Source: Metellina segmentata
Taxonomy: Eukaryota; Arthropoda; Arachnida; Araneae; Tetragnathidae
DNA length: 64,000 nucleotides
Assembly (NCBI GenBank): GCA_947359465.1
Contig: OX375883.1
Coordinates: forward strand, 96,360,293-96,424,292
Direction of reading: 5' to 3'
The notes under the pieces were generated by a model. It was given only the letters and a program-made list of their open reading frames with translations. It had not been told where the DNA came from and ran no database searches. Position 1 is the stretch's first letter. Each line of letters begins with the position of its first letter. Positions 31,801 through 46,800 of this stretch are shown one piece after another. The position numbers were made by a program, and so were the translations under genes.

Positions 31801-34800
31801 GGGTGGAGATGTAGTATCCAATAGTCGCCAAATTAAATTTTTCCACCAAATCATGATGGTGACCAATCTAAGCAAATCCTAGATGACTGCCATTTTGCAA
31901 AATCCACATTGTGAACCTTTGCATACATTTTCATAAATTGGAATAATTTAAAAAAAAAGGAAAAAGAAGCACATTTAATACAAACCAACAAATTTCATTT
32001 GCAAATATACTAATTTTTCTGTGTGGTATTGACTCTGAACATGTCCGTTATTTTGCGTTGTTTCATCAATTAAGTCCAGGTTTAAATTGTTTTTTTTCTT
32101 TAAATTCTCGGAATGATGTAAACAACATAAAAAATCCACCAGTAAGCAAAACGTCTGGATTTGGGACTGTACCGTATATGGAATTGAAAATAAGGATTTT
32201 TTTATAGATAAATTGGTCCTTTTCTATGATATTTTTTGATGAGAGTAAAAAAGCAATGGAGTTTGTTCTCTATCCATAAGTGAGATGGAATATCATTTAG
32301 AATTATTCTAGCAATTTACTTAGCATTAGATGGGCATCTACTTAGCATTATGAGGAATTGAAAATGAGGAATTTTATTGTAACCATGGTACCAGAAGGAA
32401 TATTTTTGTATACAAATCACAGCTATGTTACCCACAATTCTTGAAAAGGCCTTCAATATTTTTTTCTGAACTAGGGGGGCCTTTGAAAGTACTTGATTTT
32501 TTTTAACTAGTACATATTTGTATAATTTCGTCTTGCATTGGAACTGTTCTGACTAGTTTCCTCAGGTGCGCCATTTGAGCGTCATTCTGAATGAAGCCAG
32601 TGTTTCGCGCTTTGACACCATGTGATACACACTGAAGAGCCAAAACATTATGACCACCTACTCTAACGTGTTGCGCATCTTTTGGCCTGCAAAACAGCTG
32701 TAACTCGCCTGGGCATAGATGCCACAAGTTCTTGGTACATGACTGGAGACAGGTTGTACCAAATGTCTAAGCAGGGGTCACTCAAATCGAGATATTCGGA
32801 CACGATGGTGTATGAGCTCTGAGCTGCCGCTCCATGACATTAAGATCCAGCGAGTTAGGTGGCCAGGACATTAAGTGGAATTCATCAGTATGCTCCTCAA
32901 ACCACTCCAACACAATCCAAGCCTTGTGACGTCGATTCTCCCGGGCCCACTGAAGGTGTAGTTGACGATGCTTGGTGAACAGAGGCACACAAGTGGGACG
33001 TCTGCTGCACAGTCCCATATCCAACAGTGTCCACTGAACTGTGTGTTCCCAAACACTTGCACTTGGACCTGCATTGTATTGGGCTGTCAGCTGAGCCACT
33101 GTCTCGGGCCAGTTTTTCTCTACCAAGCGGGACAGTCTCTGACGTCCTTGCTCTTTGATGACGCGTGGACGACCAACACTTTGGCATCTACTGCTGGTGT
33201 TACCTTCATTTATCCACTTTGCATGAATACTAACAACGGCAGATCAAGAACAACCTACCAATCGTTCAGTTTCGGTGATGCTCGTTCCGAATCTTTGGGC
33301 CATTACAATCTGCCCTCTTTCAAATTCGCTTAGATCAGCAGCCTTTCCCATCACTCGCAAAAGTAAGTGCATGAATGATTACTTACCTTCTCCAGCAGCA
33401 GTTAAATACCATTCTCACTTAATCACGTGCCCTCCACATCAACCAGACGAGTTCATTGAAAAATGTGGGGATGGTCATAATGTTTTGGCTTGTCAGTGTA
33501 TATCAGACCAACCACAGTTGAAGGTATGGGTAAAGGGCATAAACCATGTTTCATTGGCGCGTCGTCCCATTGCTTTTTTGCAAAACTATTCAGACATGAA
33601 AGAGTTCTGCTTCTTTAAACATTTTTTAAAGTTGTTTAGGGATTGATGCAGAAATGCAAAGAAAACATTAAGGTTTTTGTAGGAGGTCACCCTACTTTTT
33701 CTCTTTTACATTAGCATTAAAAATTTGTATAATTAACGTTGTACTTACAAGAACAAAACTTACAGTTTCAGATTACTGAATTATCTGTTTTCGTAAAACA
33801 AGGAAGGAAGTTTCTTCTAGCACATGACTCGGCTCAGTGAAATTCTTTTTTTAGACTAGAAATGGGAAGGATATTTCATACTATACTAGCAGGCCAGCAC
33901 AGTGTTACCCATGATAGAATTCGGGCTTTGCATAAAATTCGGACTACCTGAAGAGTATCAATCTGGTGTAAAAATTTCCCCAGATATTTCAAATCCATTG
34001 AAAATTTCTCTATTTTTAACGATCGCAAAGATAGAAACTTAGACTAGTGAATAAAAGAGCCGTAACACCAGTCAAAACTTTTGATTTGTTTTGACTAGTG
34101 TTAATCTTTGTGCCACTAAAATAATTTATCATACAATATTTTATGGCTCAACCAAAATTGATATGTGTGTAAGTAACCTGATAGGCATGGAGACGAGAAA
34201 CCCACTTTGCAAAAAAAAATCACAGGTTCTGTGAGAAAAGAAAATCTAAATTGTAACCAAAATTGATGACACAATCTTTCTTTGTTTAACTGTCAGTACT
34301 TCTTTAAAAAATAGAGCAAAAAGAAATGTCTTTTTTTATCACATTTTTATTTTTAATTGACAATTTTTGTATATGGCTTGTTTTAAGTCAAAAAATTTCA
34401 GGTCCTTGAAAAAATGTAACGCACAAGGTTTTAATTTCTTATAAACAACTTTACCGGGAGGAATTTTTTAAATGATATATAACTCAGCATATAACTCAAG
34501 GCCCCCGCCTTCCAGCGAGACACAATCACCGTTGGTTTCCATGCGTAAAAACCACTGTAGGTACTAAGTGCCCACCTGTGCTTGGTTCAGTGTCACCTTC
34601 ATTTTGGTTCCTAAGCATTGTACATTTTGAGAATTTCCTAGACAAAGGCCATCCAGTGTTTTGATATAAATGACTGAAATATATCTTTAGAGTTTTTCTT
34701 CATGTATGTATGCTCTCATCAAATATTTTTGCAAGTAATAAAATTAATGCGATTAGTTATTGTGTACTAAGTCCCCAAACCGTACGTCCAAAATTCGGAG

Positions 34801-37800
34801 GTTTTTCTTAACAGCGTTTTTTTCCCTCACTTTTTTACATCTTCGGACAATTTTTAAAAATAAATTAGTTAAATCAAGACCTAAATGATGAAACAGTGCA
34901 AAATAACAGATATGTTTAGATTAAATACCACACAGAAAAGTTAGAACATTGGCAAGTGAAATTTGTTCCATTGTATTAAAAAAGGATTTTTCCTTTTTAA
35001 AAATTATTCCTCTTTATATATCTGATATTTTACTTTACTTTTTTAAACACTGTTTGCAAACTCAAAATTTGAGAGGGGCAAACCCTAATGAAACAAAATA
35101 AAAGTGCAAGCATGTAGCCAATATTTTGTTAAGTGAATTTTTAACTAAGTAAAATGTTTTAACATTAGTCGATGGGTGAAATTTAACTGAAGGGGAAGTC
35201 CAGACCTCCCCCTTGGCCACATCTTTGAGAGGGGATGCAGACCCATTTTTTATTCAATCTGAAGCATACCCCATTTTATAGTTTCAAAGTGGATGTCCAT
35301 TTTTGTAATCATGTCCTATAAAATTCTCAAAATACCTTTGTAAGTCACAGGAAAAATAGTGTGAAACCACTATGTTGTCTCTTTCTGTAGACTTAATTGA
35401 ATTAGACGAGCTTAAATCACATAAAAAGGTTATTGAATGTAGATACAGTGAAATCATACAATCAGAGCATTTTCTTGCTAATATGATGGATGCACAACTT
35501 AATCGAAGAAGGCTTAGTGTTGACGAAGAAGCAAAAGCAGAACAGTGGATTATGGAAAATCATGCAGAGTGGTTACCTGCCATTATGGCTTTTAAAATTA
35601 AAGGCGAGGAATTTTTTCCCAAATCCCTTTTCTCACAAAACATAGTATCACAGTTTTCAGCAGCTAAATGGTGGAATATCCTAAAAGAAATAGTAAAGAA
35701 AGAGCACAAGTTGGATGCTGATTTTTGTACCTTTTTCCCATTCTTGCATTTCATTACTTAAAGTTCTGCTTCTATAGAACGCATCTTTTCAACTTCTGGG
35801 TTTGTTTGGTCCAAATTATGTAATAGGCTTGGTCATGACCAATGTGAAAAATTGGTAAAAATTTACAAATATTACCATTGGAGTCTGAAAGAACAATCTG
35901 AATATGACTGGTAAATTGTAAAAATTAAGCTCTGGGATTAATTAATAGTAATTACTAAATGAAATGCTAAATCTGCATCTGTAACAACTGGATTAGTTTT
36001 TTACCATCAAATATTACATTTTGTTAGAATAAAAAGCTCAATCTAAAATGTTGTTATTCTGAAGGAATGTTATATTTCATGTTAATTTAAATTATAGTCT
36101 TTTGTAATAGTATATCATATTTTCATGTAAATTTTCTTGGTTTTATCCACTGTTTTTGTTACAAGTTTAATGATATTATGATTAATTTTTTTTGTATACA
36201 GTACACTCTCTCTAATCCGAACGAATAAATACCAGGCAGGTTTGGATATATATATATATATATATATATGTCAGATTATTTACAAAAACCCACTTCAAAA
36301 CAAAAACCCAGTGGGTTTTTGTTGGTGGGCTGGGCCCAACTTGCCAACCCTGGATAGTAAATGTTATTTTTTATTGCCTCAGTTACTATAAATAGCATAT
36401 TATATACTGTGCGTATGTGTAATGAGTTCTGCGATATACTCAGCATTAGAACAAATATTAGTATAATGCGTATTGTACGAGTCATGGCTTGTAAATTTTT
36501 TTATTTTCGTCATCCACAGTGCTACCATTTTACAAAAGTGCTTTGACAGCCCTGTTATATGTGGGTTGAGTAAAATTTTGATTTGCATAAACTAAGTTAA
36601 CTTCATAATTTATTTTAGGTATGAAATATGAGGATTATTTGCATTAATATGTGTGGCATCAATGGATATAAACTTATATTTGATAAAGATATGTGTTCTT
36701 GTTGTGAAATATTACTTTTGTGTCTATAAATTGTTTTCATTCTCAAATCTATTTTTTCTTGCAGATTGAGATTGATATCGAGCCAGTTGATAAGGTGAAT
36801 ATGAAATATATCTCTATCATGCATTTTTCTAATTAGTTTTCGAAAATGACTGAATGATATAAATCTTTTATGGTTTGTAATTACTACAAGACAAGCTGAA
36901 GAAACCATCACTGTGTAACAGCTTTAAATGTGGCTAACTGAAATTTAAATCATTCCTTGGATGTCTGTTTTTTCCCCACCTCTTTTCTTCCTTTTCTTGT
37001 TGTAGTTCTAGAGTTAAGACTAGTTATTTATTTTCAATGAAAAAAACAACAATGTTTTCTTAAAATCCAAACTTTTTCATTTTACCCAGATTTCATAATT
37101 GTTAAGTTTATGAGTTGCTAGAGAGAAGTTGAATCCTCTAATTTCAAATGCTACCTTCAAGGCACTAAGTACATGGTTTTAGTTGCATTTTGAACTTTTT
37201 AGTGAGACTATTAATTCTAAGCTCTTAAAAACATGTATATAAGAATATACAAGTATAGGAGAGAGAAGACATACCTTAGTACACATTTTCATCTTAATTT
37301 TAATCAATTTTTAATTTTCTGTGGTTGCAGTTATCGTATTTATCTACGGACCTATTCAAAATTTTATTTCATGTAAACACAAAACTTTTATTGACAAAAT
37401 ATAAGCTCCAAACATGTTCTAAGGGATATGATGGTCATGTACCTTTGAATAAACCTGCTGGTACCTCTGAACACACAACCAATTCCATTTTTTGGATGAT
37501 AATAAATAATAAAAAAATATGTGTAAGTATATTTTTATTTGAAATAATTTGTAAATATACAGTCAAACTATTGTCGAGACGAATTTCACAAGACCTTAAA
37601 GAATTCATGAACCGTAGTTCAGAAAAAAGTATTATTTCGTCAATAAAATATTATCATACAGGGTGTCAAGATTTAAATCACTTGATTTAAATCAATGATA
37701 AAAATCATGATTTTATTCAAATGATTTTTTTTAAATCACCGATTTAAATCGCAACTAATCTTACATTTTTATAACTAAGTAAATACACCATAGGAAAATC

Positions 37801-40800
37801 ACAGAAGTGTTCAAATGCTTTAATTTTTCTGCACTCATGGTGATTTCAGCACTAATGGCTACCAAGCTCAGAGGGAACTGGGTCAATTACTGCATATTAT
37901 AAAAGATTGCAACAGCCAGTTGTAACTTATTTGAGTATACTATATACTGGAAACAGTAATGTAAACACACATGACATAAATCTAAATGCCAGTAAGAGTA
38001 ATGTATAAACATTCCTGATTAACAGGACTCATAATATAAACACTTAAAGGAAGTATACAACAGTTTGATTCAAAATTATAAACTAAAGGGGTGACTGATT
38101 TTATCAGCTAAAAAAAAACACAAGTGGGAAGTAAAGTTTTTGAGGCATTTGTCAGTTAACTCAAGGGTACCCAAAGTGTGTGGAGAGAAGAGAGGTTCTG
38201 TGAAGTGTCCGTAACCTCCAATCTAAGCTAGTTTTAAGCAACAGAAAAAAGGGTTAAGGTCACTCATCAAAAATCGGTTTACTCCCCAACTAAGAGCATG
38301 ATAAAGGTAATTTTATTAGTTTTATTTATATTTTCACCAACTTATTTTTTTTTATTAAGTAAAATTAAAGTATTTGTGTGTGAATTTTAAATACTTTAGT
38401 TGTATTAATTATGTTTATGTTCTTACTTGTCTAATTTCTTTTTCAAAGTGGTACGAAATATGTATATATATATATTTAATATACCACAGATACGTATTAC
38501 ATGACGACGAGGGTGCCATGAGAAACTTATAATTCTTGTAAGGGTGCCAACACTTGGATAAGTTTGGGATCCCCTGTGTCAACTTATTCTTGTGGTGTGC
38601 AATAGAGATTAAAGAGTAGAAATATACATTTTCACACACAGCCATTAAAATGTCAGCACGAAAAAAGAAAGATCCAATATGAATTAAAACTAAGTGAAAA
38701 TCCATTTATTATTGCTGCTCGGCAGTTTTATTATCAGAATTTACTATTGCCTGATTATTTCTGTCCTCTATTCTACTTCTCAGACTACAGTTTAGGTCTG
38801 TCACTTACACTTACTTATAAATTTGTTAACATGATGACATAATTTTCTCAAAAAAACTATGTAGGATGTCAACTTGTGTTTTAAAGTTAAACAAATGTTA
38901 AGTAAATATTGATTTACCATGTCACAAATTCTGATTGTTTACTTAAAATAAATATTAGTTTACATGTAATGTCACAAACTCAATTTTTTATTTAACAAAT
39001 TTGTATACAATTATTATAAAAACAGTGTACAGGGCCTGCAGAAATTTAAATTAAAAAAAATCTGATTTAAATCAAAATTATCCAATTTAAATTTAAAAAA
39101 ATCTGATTAATTGATTTTTTAACAAAAATCATGATTTTTTTACACTTTGTTATCATATTTACAATGCTTAACTTACTGCACAATTCTTGGTTCACAGACA
39201 AATGATATTCACAAAGATTATACAGATGATTTTTTTGATTATTCATATAATTTGTGATCGCATAAATAATTCCAGGCTGCCGATTATTCTTGATTACACA
39301 TATTTCCTGATTATGCAATTTTTGTCACATAATAGTCAACAGTTTTATTTTCATGACATTCTTTAAGAAAATCTTTAGTGTTGTCAGTACTGTTTAATTG
39401 AAGTGATGAATTTTCATTGCCTAGCAAAAAAAAGCAGTGAGCAATTTCTAAGCTAGCAGTAATCTTTAATTATCAGGCTCCATTCATTAGAGCCCACAAA
39501 AATGGGAAAATGAGTTGTTTGTAATGTTCCCCTAGCTGAACAATAGAAGGAATAGGAATTAATTTGTAGCGTGAAGAACACCTGTTGAAGAGTTTGTTAA
39601 GTACAGGGCTCCTAACACGTCACCTTTTTATTTTTTGTCACTTTTTGTCACCTTTTTGACAATTTGTCACCTTTTCAGGGGTTTTAAGTTCTTAAATTTT
39701 ATTTAGAGAAGAAAAAAATGTTTGCACAGTAAAAAAAATTCATTTTCTCTAAAAAAAACAGGGTTTGTACGAATTCAATTTTGAAATGCGCTACATTCCA
39801 CTGCAAGAATGAATTCAAAAGCGTACCAATTCAATTGTAAAAGGATACTTCACATTGCCCGCGGTGTATTAGCTGCAAGTTCTGAAAATTTTCCCACAGG
39901 AAAAGGCTATCAGTAAAACGAAGCGGCGAAGTTTAAGGGAAGTAGGGCCATCTGCATGTCCAACCCCTCTTACCTAATTACCTAACTTGAGTGGCATTTA
40001 CGACTAACGTTTTCTTTTCATAGTATTGTGTGGCGTATCATTTGGCGCAAGATAGATATCACCAGTCCACAGGGTCGAACAATAGGAGTAACCCTCTAGG
40101 AGGTCAGACGCTGACAGCTCGTAAATGGTGATCGATGCCAGTGGTCACTTAAAAGGGGGGATAACATCCTCCATACACAGATCTGAGGGCGGTCTCAGCA
40201 GACTCGTTTTATTTTCGGATTCAGGAATAAGACGAGAATGGAGAGGCCAAGAGACCGGACGGATCAAGCTGATATTAACTCAATGTTAACCCAGGAGGAG
40301 AGGTAATACGTTTAGTACCTTTGTCATCACATGTTGCAGTTTCTATTGTGGGTCTGATTATGTCTAGAAGGTATATATACGTCAGGGTAAACACTGAAAT
40401 GATGGTGGAATCTTCAATATGTATGATAATTTACACTCGAAGGTGTCTTCGGCAAAGTTTTTAAGGGGATAGATCATCAACCTCTTACACATTCTAAGTT
40501 CTCGAAGCTCCCCATCGAGAACCCTGACATTCCTGTCTACGGAACAGAGACTATTCACGCTCTGCTCTCTTTGTGGCACAGAAATGAGGGCATGGAAATC
40601 TTAATGGACTTAAGCCGTTTCTTCAGGAGCTTGAGATCTGAAAGATTCCAAACCCCTCCGTAACCAGAGATTGCAAAAATTTCGTCCGTCTCTGTATCTA
40701 GAGGGTTAAATATTGAAGGAGCGTTGCGAACGAATTGAAAATCATTCTCTGTTATCATCGAAGTTGTTTATTACAAATTCTTGACGTTTTTTTTTTAGTG

Positions 40801-43800
40801 CAAGTCAGTTTTTAAAAAAATTAATGACTCATTACTTTCTTCCCTGAAAAAAGAACTCATTGACATTGAGACATGTAATATTCACACAATACATAATGCT
40901 TTTCTTAAAGGTCTAAAAGAGTTAGGGGAAGATATGTTTGAACTAGTTTTTGGTATTCACAGATTTTTTAATCAATGGCCTAAGCGTTGGTCAACATACA
41001 AACAAATTTAAGAAGACGAAACTTCCCACTCACCATTTCATCAAGCCATTGTTCAAGCAGGTGGATAAGCCTAAAGCCAGCTGCTGAAAGGTTGCTTAAA
41101 CATTGCAGAGCGAAAGTATTTCCTTCACAACATTCCAATAAAGAAGCCAAACATGATTCAAAGTTGAAAATTTATTTGTCATGAAAATTTGAGAACATCA
41201 CTGAATGCATTACATTACACTCTTTCTTATGGTACAACTATGTTAAAAATTGGTTCATAAATAAATTCGATGCAATCAAAAGTTGGTCACGCAAATTTCG
41301 TATTTTTTAGTTCGCATAGCAGGTTTTGCACGCAGTTGTGGGTTGTATTTTTGATTATCGGGTTTGCCAGATATTAAATTTATCGTAGCAACAATTGCCA
41401 TAAAAATTATTTCTTTTTATCTGGCGAAGTAAAAGGCTCGCTTTTTTCACTTTGTTCTCAGAAGGTTTACGGAGAAAGTACGAAGTACAGAACGTAAAGT
41501 TAGGAGATTAACACAGATTACTTAAAATTGTACAGGGAACAAGATGCAGAAGGTTTTTTACTGATGCGGCTATTAGCTTAGGGTGCATTAAGTGTTAAAG
41601 TAAAAAAGAGTGAAATCACTTGCAAAAGTATTGGTTTGCTTCGCTACCCAAACGGGATTACGTGGCAATCCCTATGGGGTCTGTGAGCAGAGGGTGAAGC
41701 CCTCGCTGTGACGTCATGGACCAGAAAGTCAAATCAGGATTATACAAATTATTCAGATAGTTTCGCTGTCCAGGAGATGCACTCTGCGAAAGTAATGTTG
41801 GTTTGCGAAGCAACCAACGTAAGTAATGGGATTGCGTAGCAATCTCCGGGGGTTGGCAAGCGTAAGCGAGTAGGGGGCGGACCCTCCTAGTAAGATATAA
41901 AACATGAGGCACAAGAAAAATTAGAGAAGGACAGGAAAGAAAAAGATAGACTGGGAGCAGAGAAAAAAAATTTTAAGCAGCTGGCAAAGAACAGAAAGGT
42001 GATAGAAGAAGACGAATGAAAACTTAAAATGCTTGCGTAAGGAAGAGAATGAGATATTGGACAGTGCTTCAAAATTATTAAAGGAAGCCAATGATAGGCT
42101 CAAGAAGGCGATGAAAAATAAAGTTTTTAAGGAAGCAGCACTTGCTCAGGCAATGATTGAAGGAGCGGCAAAACTCTCAGATGATGCTGGTCAGCAAAGA
42201 CAGACTTTAAAAAATGCACATTCTTCTATTGAGAAGAAAAAGACAAAAATAAATTCAGACTTTTTCAACAACAAAAAAAATGAGACATAATCTTTCAAAG
42301 AAAAGGAAGAAATTCTTGAAGCAGTGTCAAAAATGAACAAATTAAAAAATCATCATTGCGATTTTTTTATTTTTATGGTAATATATTTAAAACTTTACTT
42401 CATAATAGTAGAGATGATGTACTTTTTAAATGAAGGAAATGAAAATATCCTTCCAAAGAAAGAAATAGAAAGGCTAGGGGAGGATCTTTTTATTTTCTAT
42501 CTTTATACTTGAATATAGTTAGCATTATTGTTATTTGTCACTTTTTTTTGCTCGATTAGTCACTTTTTGTCACCTTTTTCTGCTTGATTAGTCACTTTTT
42601 GTCACCTTTTTGGTTAAATTAGTCACTTTTGTCACCTTTTTAGACCTTTAAACCTGTTAGGAGCCCTGTAGGTATAATTGAAAAGAATCCTGTTTGCCCA
42701 TGTTTTGAAAATTTGTTCGTCTTAAGCGAGTTTGTCTTTATGAGGTTTGACTGTGTTTTAATTGAGAAAACACAGTAATCAAGTTAGAGTAGTTGAACAG
42801 AATGATGTTTTTAGATTCATCATTTAACATTGTACTTGCTGTTGCAAAAATTATCTTCAAAAGTTGAATGTGATCTTTTTTCTCTTTGATGTGCCATTAT
42901 TTAAAAGGTCATGGAAGATTTAAAACTATTGTCCGTTATCAAGTAGTATCAGCATCACAACCCTGAAGTATCTGAGTGTTCTTTCATCCCTTTCATTTTA
43001 ACCCTTGCCTGCTTTCTGCTTTTCTTTCTCCTTCATTGTATTATTTGGTGCACCTTGACCCAACGTCTAAAAACCTTGTGTCGTAAAACCTGAAAACAAC
43101 CAACTTTCATCGCAACCGAGAGAGTACTTCTCTAATAAATACATTTTTTCAATTGTCCAAAATGCTTAAAGAACTTAATTTTTTAATTAAACGTGTTTAT
43201 GAAGAGTACACTTTTTTGCATCTTCTGGATAGAAACAATATTTATCAGATATTTCTTTTCAATGCGGTAAAATTTCAAACGATGCCAAATTCAGGACTTG
43301 GCAGCATGTCGTGCCAATCCATAATTCTTGCCGTTTCCAAAAATATTCTGGAAAAATACTTGTGTTTTGGTCTTCTAGATGAAAAAGTATTATCAAGATT
43401 CTTTTGGGGAGTAAAATTTTCAAGACCCAAATTTCAAAGTTTTAGTGCCAAGAAAGGCAACTATGGAAGAAGAAAAAAAATTAGAATCAGTGTTTGCTAA
43501 ATTGTTATTAAATCCTTCTTTGACATTATTTTCCTGGAGACATTTACTTCCTTGTTTTTGCATTTCTTTGGTATCATATTGTGTGAAATACCACCTAATT
43601 GGTTATACTGATTTCGAACTGCTAGCAATACCCTATAAAACAGTAGAACAGGGTTTTCTGCTTTGAATTCCTTTCTTAAAGTTCAAATAGATACATTTAA
43701 TTAATTTTTGTTTTCATAATTATATTTTATCAAGTGGTAACAGAACCTGGAAAACCAGGGAATTCTCAGGAAACATTTTAATTCTGGGAAAATCGGGAAA

Positions 43801-46800
43801 ATTTCCAAATTTCGCAAAAAAAAAAATTGAGGAAATTTGTATAATTTAAATGACTACTATTATCGTTTGTCCTATTTATTGATGTGCGATTCTGAGTACT
43901 TTTCCGAATTGAATATATCGTATTCGGCGAAATTTTAATTCAAATAAAGAACACTGTCGTCATAATTTTTGAACACCGTGGCCGCTGCATCTCGTCGCCG
44001 TGAGGCTGGCAAAACAGCTTGTGGTATACAATTTGAAATATATGTAACTAATAATGTTTTTTAGCTTATTAAATTAATATTTTATGCTTGCAGTTACATT
44101 TTTGTAGAAATTTTTATGTATATTTGATTCTGATGTATAGTATGATAATGTAGAGTCAATTGCTATTGTAAGAGTTCCATTAAGGGTTCCAACCCTTAAA
44201 ATAACAATTAAAATATCTAAAAAGAAAAAATACAAAATATTTATGGATAATTATCCTTTGATCTTATCTCACCCTAAATATTTTAAAATGTGTGGATGCT
44301 GTATATCAATACCAATCTTGGATCCCAACATTTATTAAGGGAAATGTAAAATCAGGGAAATTTTTGTGGCACAATCAGGGAAATATCAAAGAACCTCTTT
44401 TCTAGGATTTTGTTGTCACCCTGTTTTAGGTATTATAATTTTTGACAGTTTTTCCTTAGTTTTTATTTTGTAAACATTTTCCAGATTTGTTTTCTTGAAA
44501 GTTTTGGTAGGTATGTACATGTATGAGAAACTCTGCTTCAGCTTACTCAAATCTTGGATGTTTGCGTAATTTTTAACAATGCATTCTATCTTCATCTAGG
44601 TGGAAAGAATAAAGGAGAGGGTTGAGGAGAAAGAAGGTATTCCCCCAGCTCAACAGAGATTGATCTTTAGTGGAAAACAAATGTAAGTGGAAAAAAAATA
44701 CCCTATTTGATTTTACTTTTCAATTTTCTTCTGGAAGCAAAATTTTTTCCTTGAATTGAGTATTTAGAATGAGCGAATATTTTCTAATTAGTGATATAAA
44801 TTTCTCAGTAATAATCTCTTCGAGAATATCCTTTAATGGGAGAAAAATCAAGGAATTATTTTAAAGGTATTAAAAAATGCCATATAATAGATATTTTATC
44901 GATGAATGTATACACAAATGAAAAAACATGAGTTTAAAAGTCTAAGGTAACATTAAAAATAAAGAAAAGATGTAAACACTTACGTTATTGGGTCGTTCCA
45001 CACCAAATCAACCAATGGTCAAAACATGATGTCTTCAGATCTTTATGATTTTTTTACATGATATAGTATTAGCTTAGTAGATAAAAAAATACCAAGTTTT
45101 AATTTTTTCGGACCTTTCGTTTTTGAGTTATAAATTTTTGAAATATTCAGAAACACCAGTTTTTAGGAACGTTTTGATATATTTAAAAGCACTTAACTCA
45201 AAAATCGTTTGTCCTAGAAAGCTCAAATTTGTACCATTCTCTTTAGATTTACAAGGGCTTTAATTTAACATATAGCTTGGGTGTACCACATCAGTTTTTA
45301 TTTATATTTTTTTTAACTAAAAAAATTTTTTTTTGTAAAAAACAAAAATTGGAATTTTTAATTTTGATGAAAGAAATATATTTTATACTAAACCTCAATA
45401 GTAAGGTGTGTACAAAGTTTCATGATGGTATTCCAATGGTGTCATATTAAAATAATTTTTATCTGAATCAAGACATGTGAAAATTCTGTTAATTCGTGAC
45501 TTGTTACCCTAGATAAAAATTAATCTCTTAACCAACACTATTGTATTTAAATTTCATTTACCCCATTTTATTTAAACAACAAATTCAACTTACTTTACAT
45601 TCAAGGAACAGATTTTTTTCTTCTTTTAGCACTGGAAATTAGTAAATGTGAGTTCTCTTTGCCAAAACTTGTACTGCTTCAGCCATCTCATCTGCTGGAA
45701 CTCGATAGGTTCTACCTGTTGAAGTGGTTGGATGTCATGTGCACAAAATATTGCTCATCGGCAGTGCTAAGGTATCTGCTCTCCTAGGATTTGTGTATGT
45801 TGTTGTTTCTTATGCCTACGCTGGCAGACCAGAGGAGTGCCAGGCCCGTCGAAGACGGCAAGAGGTGAGGGGGGTGCGCCTTCCATGTTATTGAGCCCCA
45901 TTGGGAGGAAGTCCGACTTTGCTCGACATACATGACACATCCGTTTTACTGGAAGGTCCCTTTCATACATCCATTCACTCACACATATCGTAATTTGGAT
46001 CCCAATCAGAGGCCGATAACCCCCTGATCAGGTACCCCCATAGGTATTGATTTGGTATGGGAACATGGGGGACATTGTGACCACGACCTATTTAACGTGC
46101 CCCAGTCACCATTAGTGAACACGACGGTCTTTAGCCAGGTCGAAGCGCCGATCTCGCAATCATCAGATTTGCAGACTCCGCCGAGGACAGAACCCACAAC
46201 CCTTCTGATGCGAGCCCGACGCTCTACTGACTGAGCAACCGCGGCTCGGATTTGTGTATGATAGCAATGGCCGTTTTGGGTGAAGAAAGGACACAAGAAT
46301 TTCCTTTTCAACATCGTCTTTTGAGTCAACATGCGCCAACCATCACTCTTTATTGTAAGCACAAGGGACAAAACCCACAATTTCTTCAAATGGAATGTCA
46401 TCATTACCAGGGATAATTTGTACCCTATGTGCTTCTAAGTCATCAAAAAATGAGTAGACTTTGGTTTTGACACTATTTAGATCTAGAAGAATGAAGGCAT
46501 GAAATTTATGGGTCCCTGAGACTGCCACAGCTTTTTCAAATCATGGTTTTAGAAACTTTTCTTCATTTATATACTCTTCATCGGTTACATAAAAAAATGT
46601 GATGGGTAACAAACTTTTCACACCCTGCTGAAAAAGTGTTAGAATTTGGTTATGTAATGGATTTTGGAGGCTGGCTTTGGCGGCAAGCCTTTTTGCTGTA
46701 CCCCTTACTTCATCACAAACTCCCTTCTCATTTTCAAATTTGGTGTCAACACACATACTGTCGTAGTTCATGCTTTTCAGTCCAGAAAGTCATAGTCCAG

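Larger units (their letters stand above)
31043..36764 (+). other. NEDD8 intron 2
   Basis: 5.7 kb. It holds family D copy 2 with a nested Tc1 relic (32428-34415), a hAT transposase C-terminal relic (35372-35914) and a TA microsatellite (36246-36270). The remaining parts (31043-32427, 34416-35371) are AT-rich with no recognised feature. Confidence 0.8.
39604..42668 (+). mobile_element. hAT-like element with GTCACCTTTTT terminal arrays
   Basis: The ends are CAGGGCTCCTAACACGTCAC on the left and TTAGGAGCCCTG on the right, inverted. Each end continues into an array of GTCACCTTTTT / GTCACTTTTTGTCACC units (39622-39675 and 42537-42640). The interior has transposase-like remnants on the plus strand: [20 protein letters not shown] near 40890, and [18 protein letters not shown] near 42135. 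An exact target duplication is not evident. A family F repeat is nested at 41182-41895. Confidence 0.7.
36795..44599 (+). other. NEDD8 intron 3
   Basis: 7.8 kb, containing hAT-type elements at 37659-39149, 39604-42668 (with a nested family F repeat) and 43731-44425. A 121-codon open frame at 37325-37690 and a 115-codon frame at 43153-43500 are not recognised. The rest is AT-rich filler. Confidence 0.8.

Noticed and set aside
40382..40758. Former protein-coding gene with a frameshift
   Set aside because: The reading is plausible but no family is recognised and the segment lies inside a transposon; listed only as an unrecognised open frame.
41797..41844. Bacterial REP-type sequence or contamination
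   Set aside because: The hairpins belong to a repeat that is nested in a host hAT-like element and recurs in AOAH introns, so it is native to this genome.
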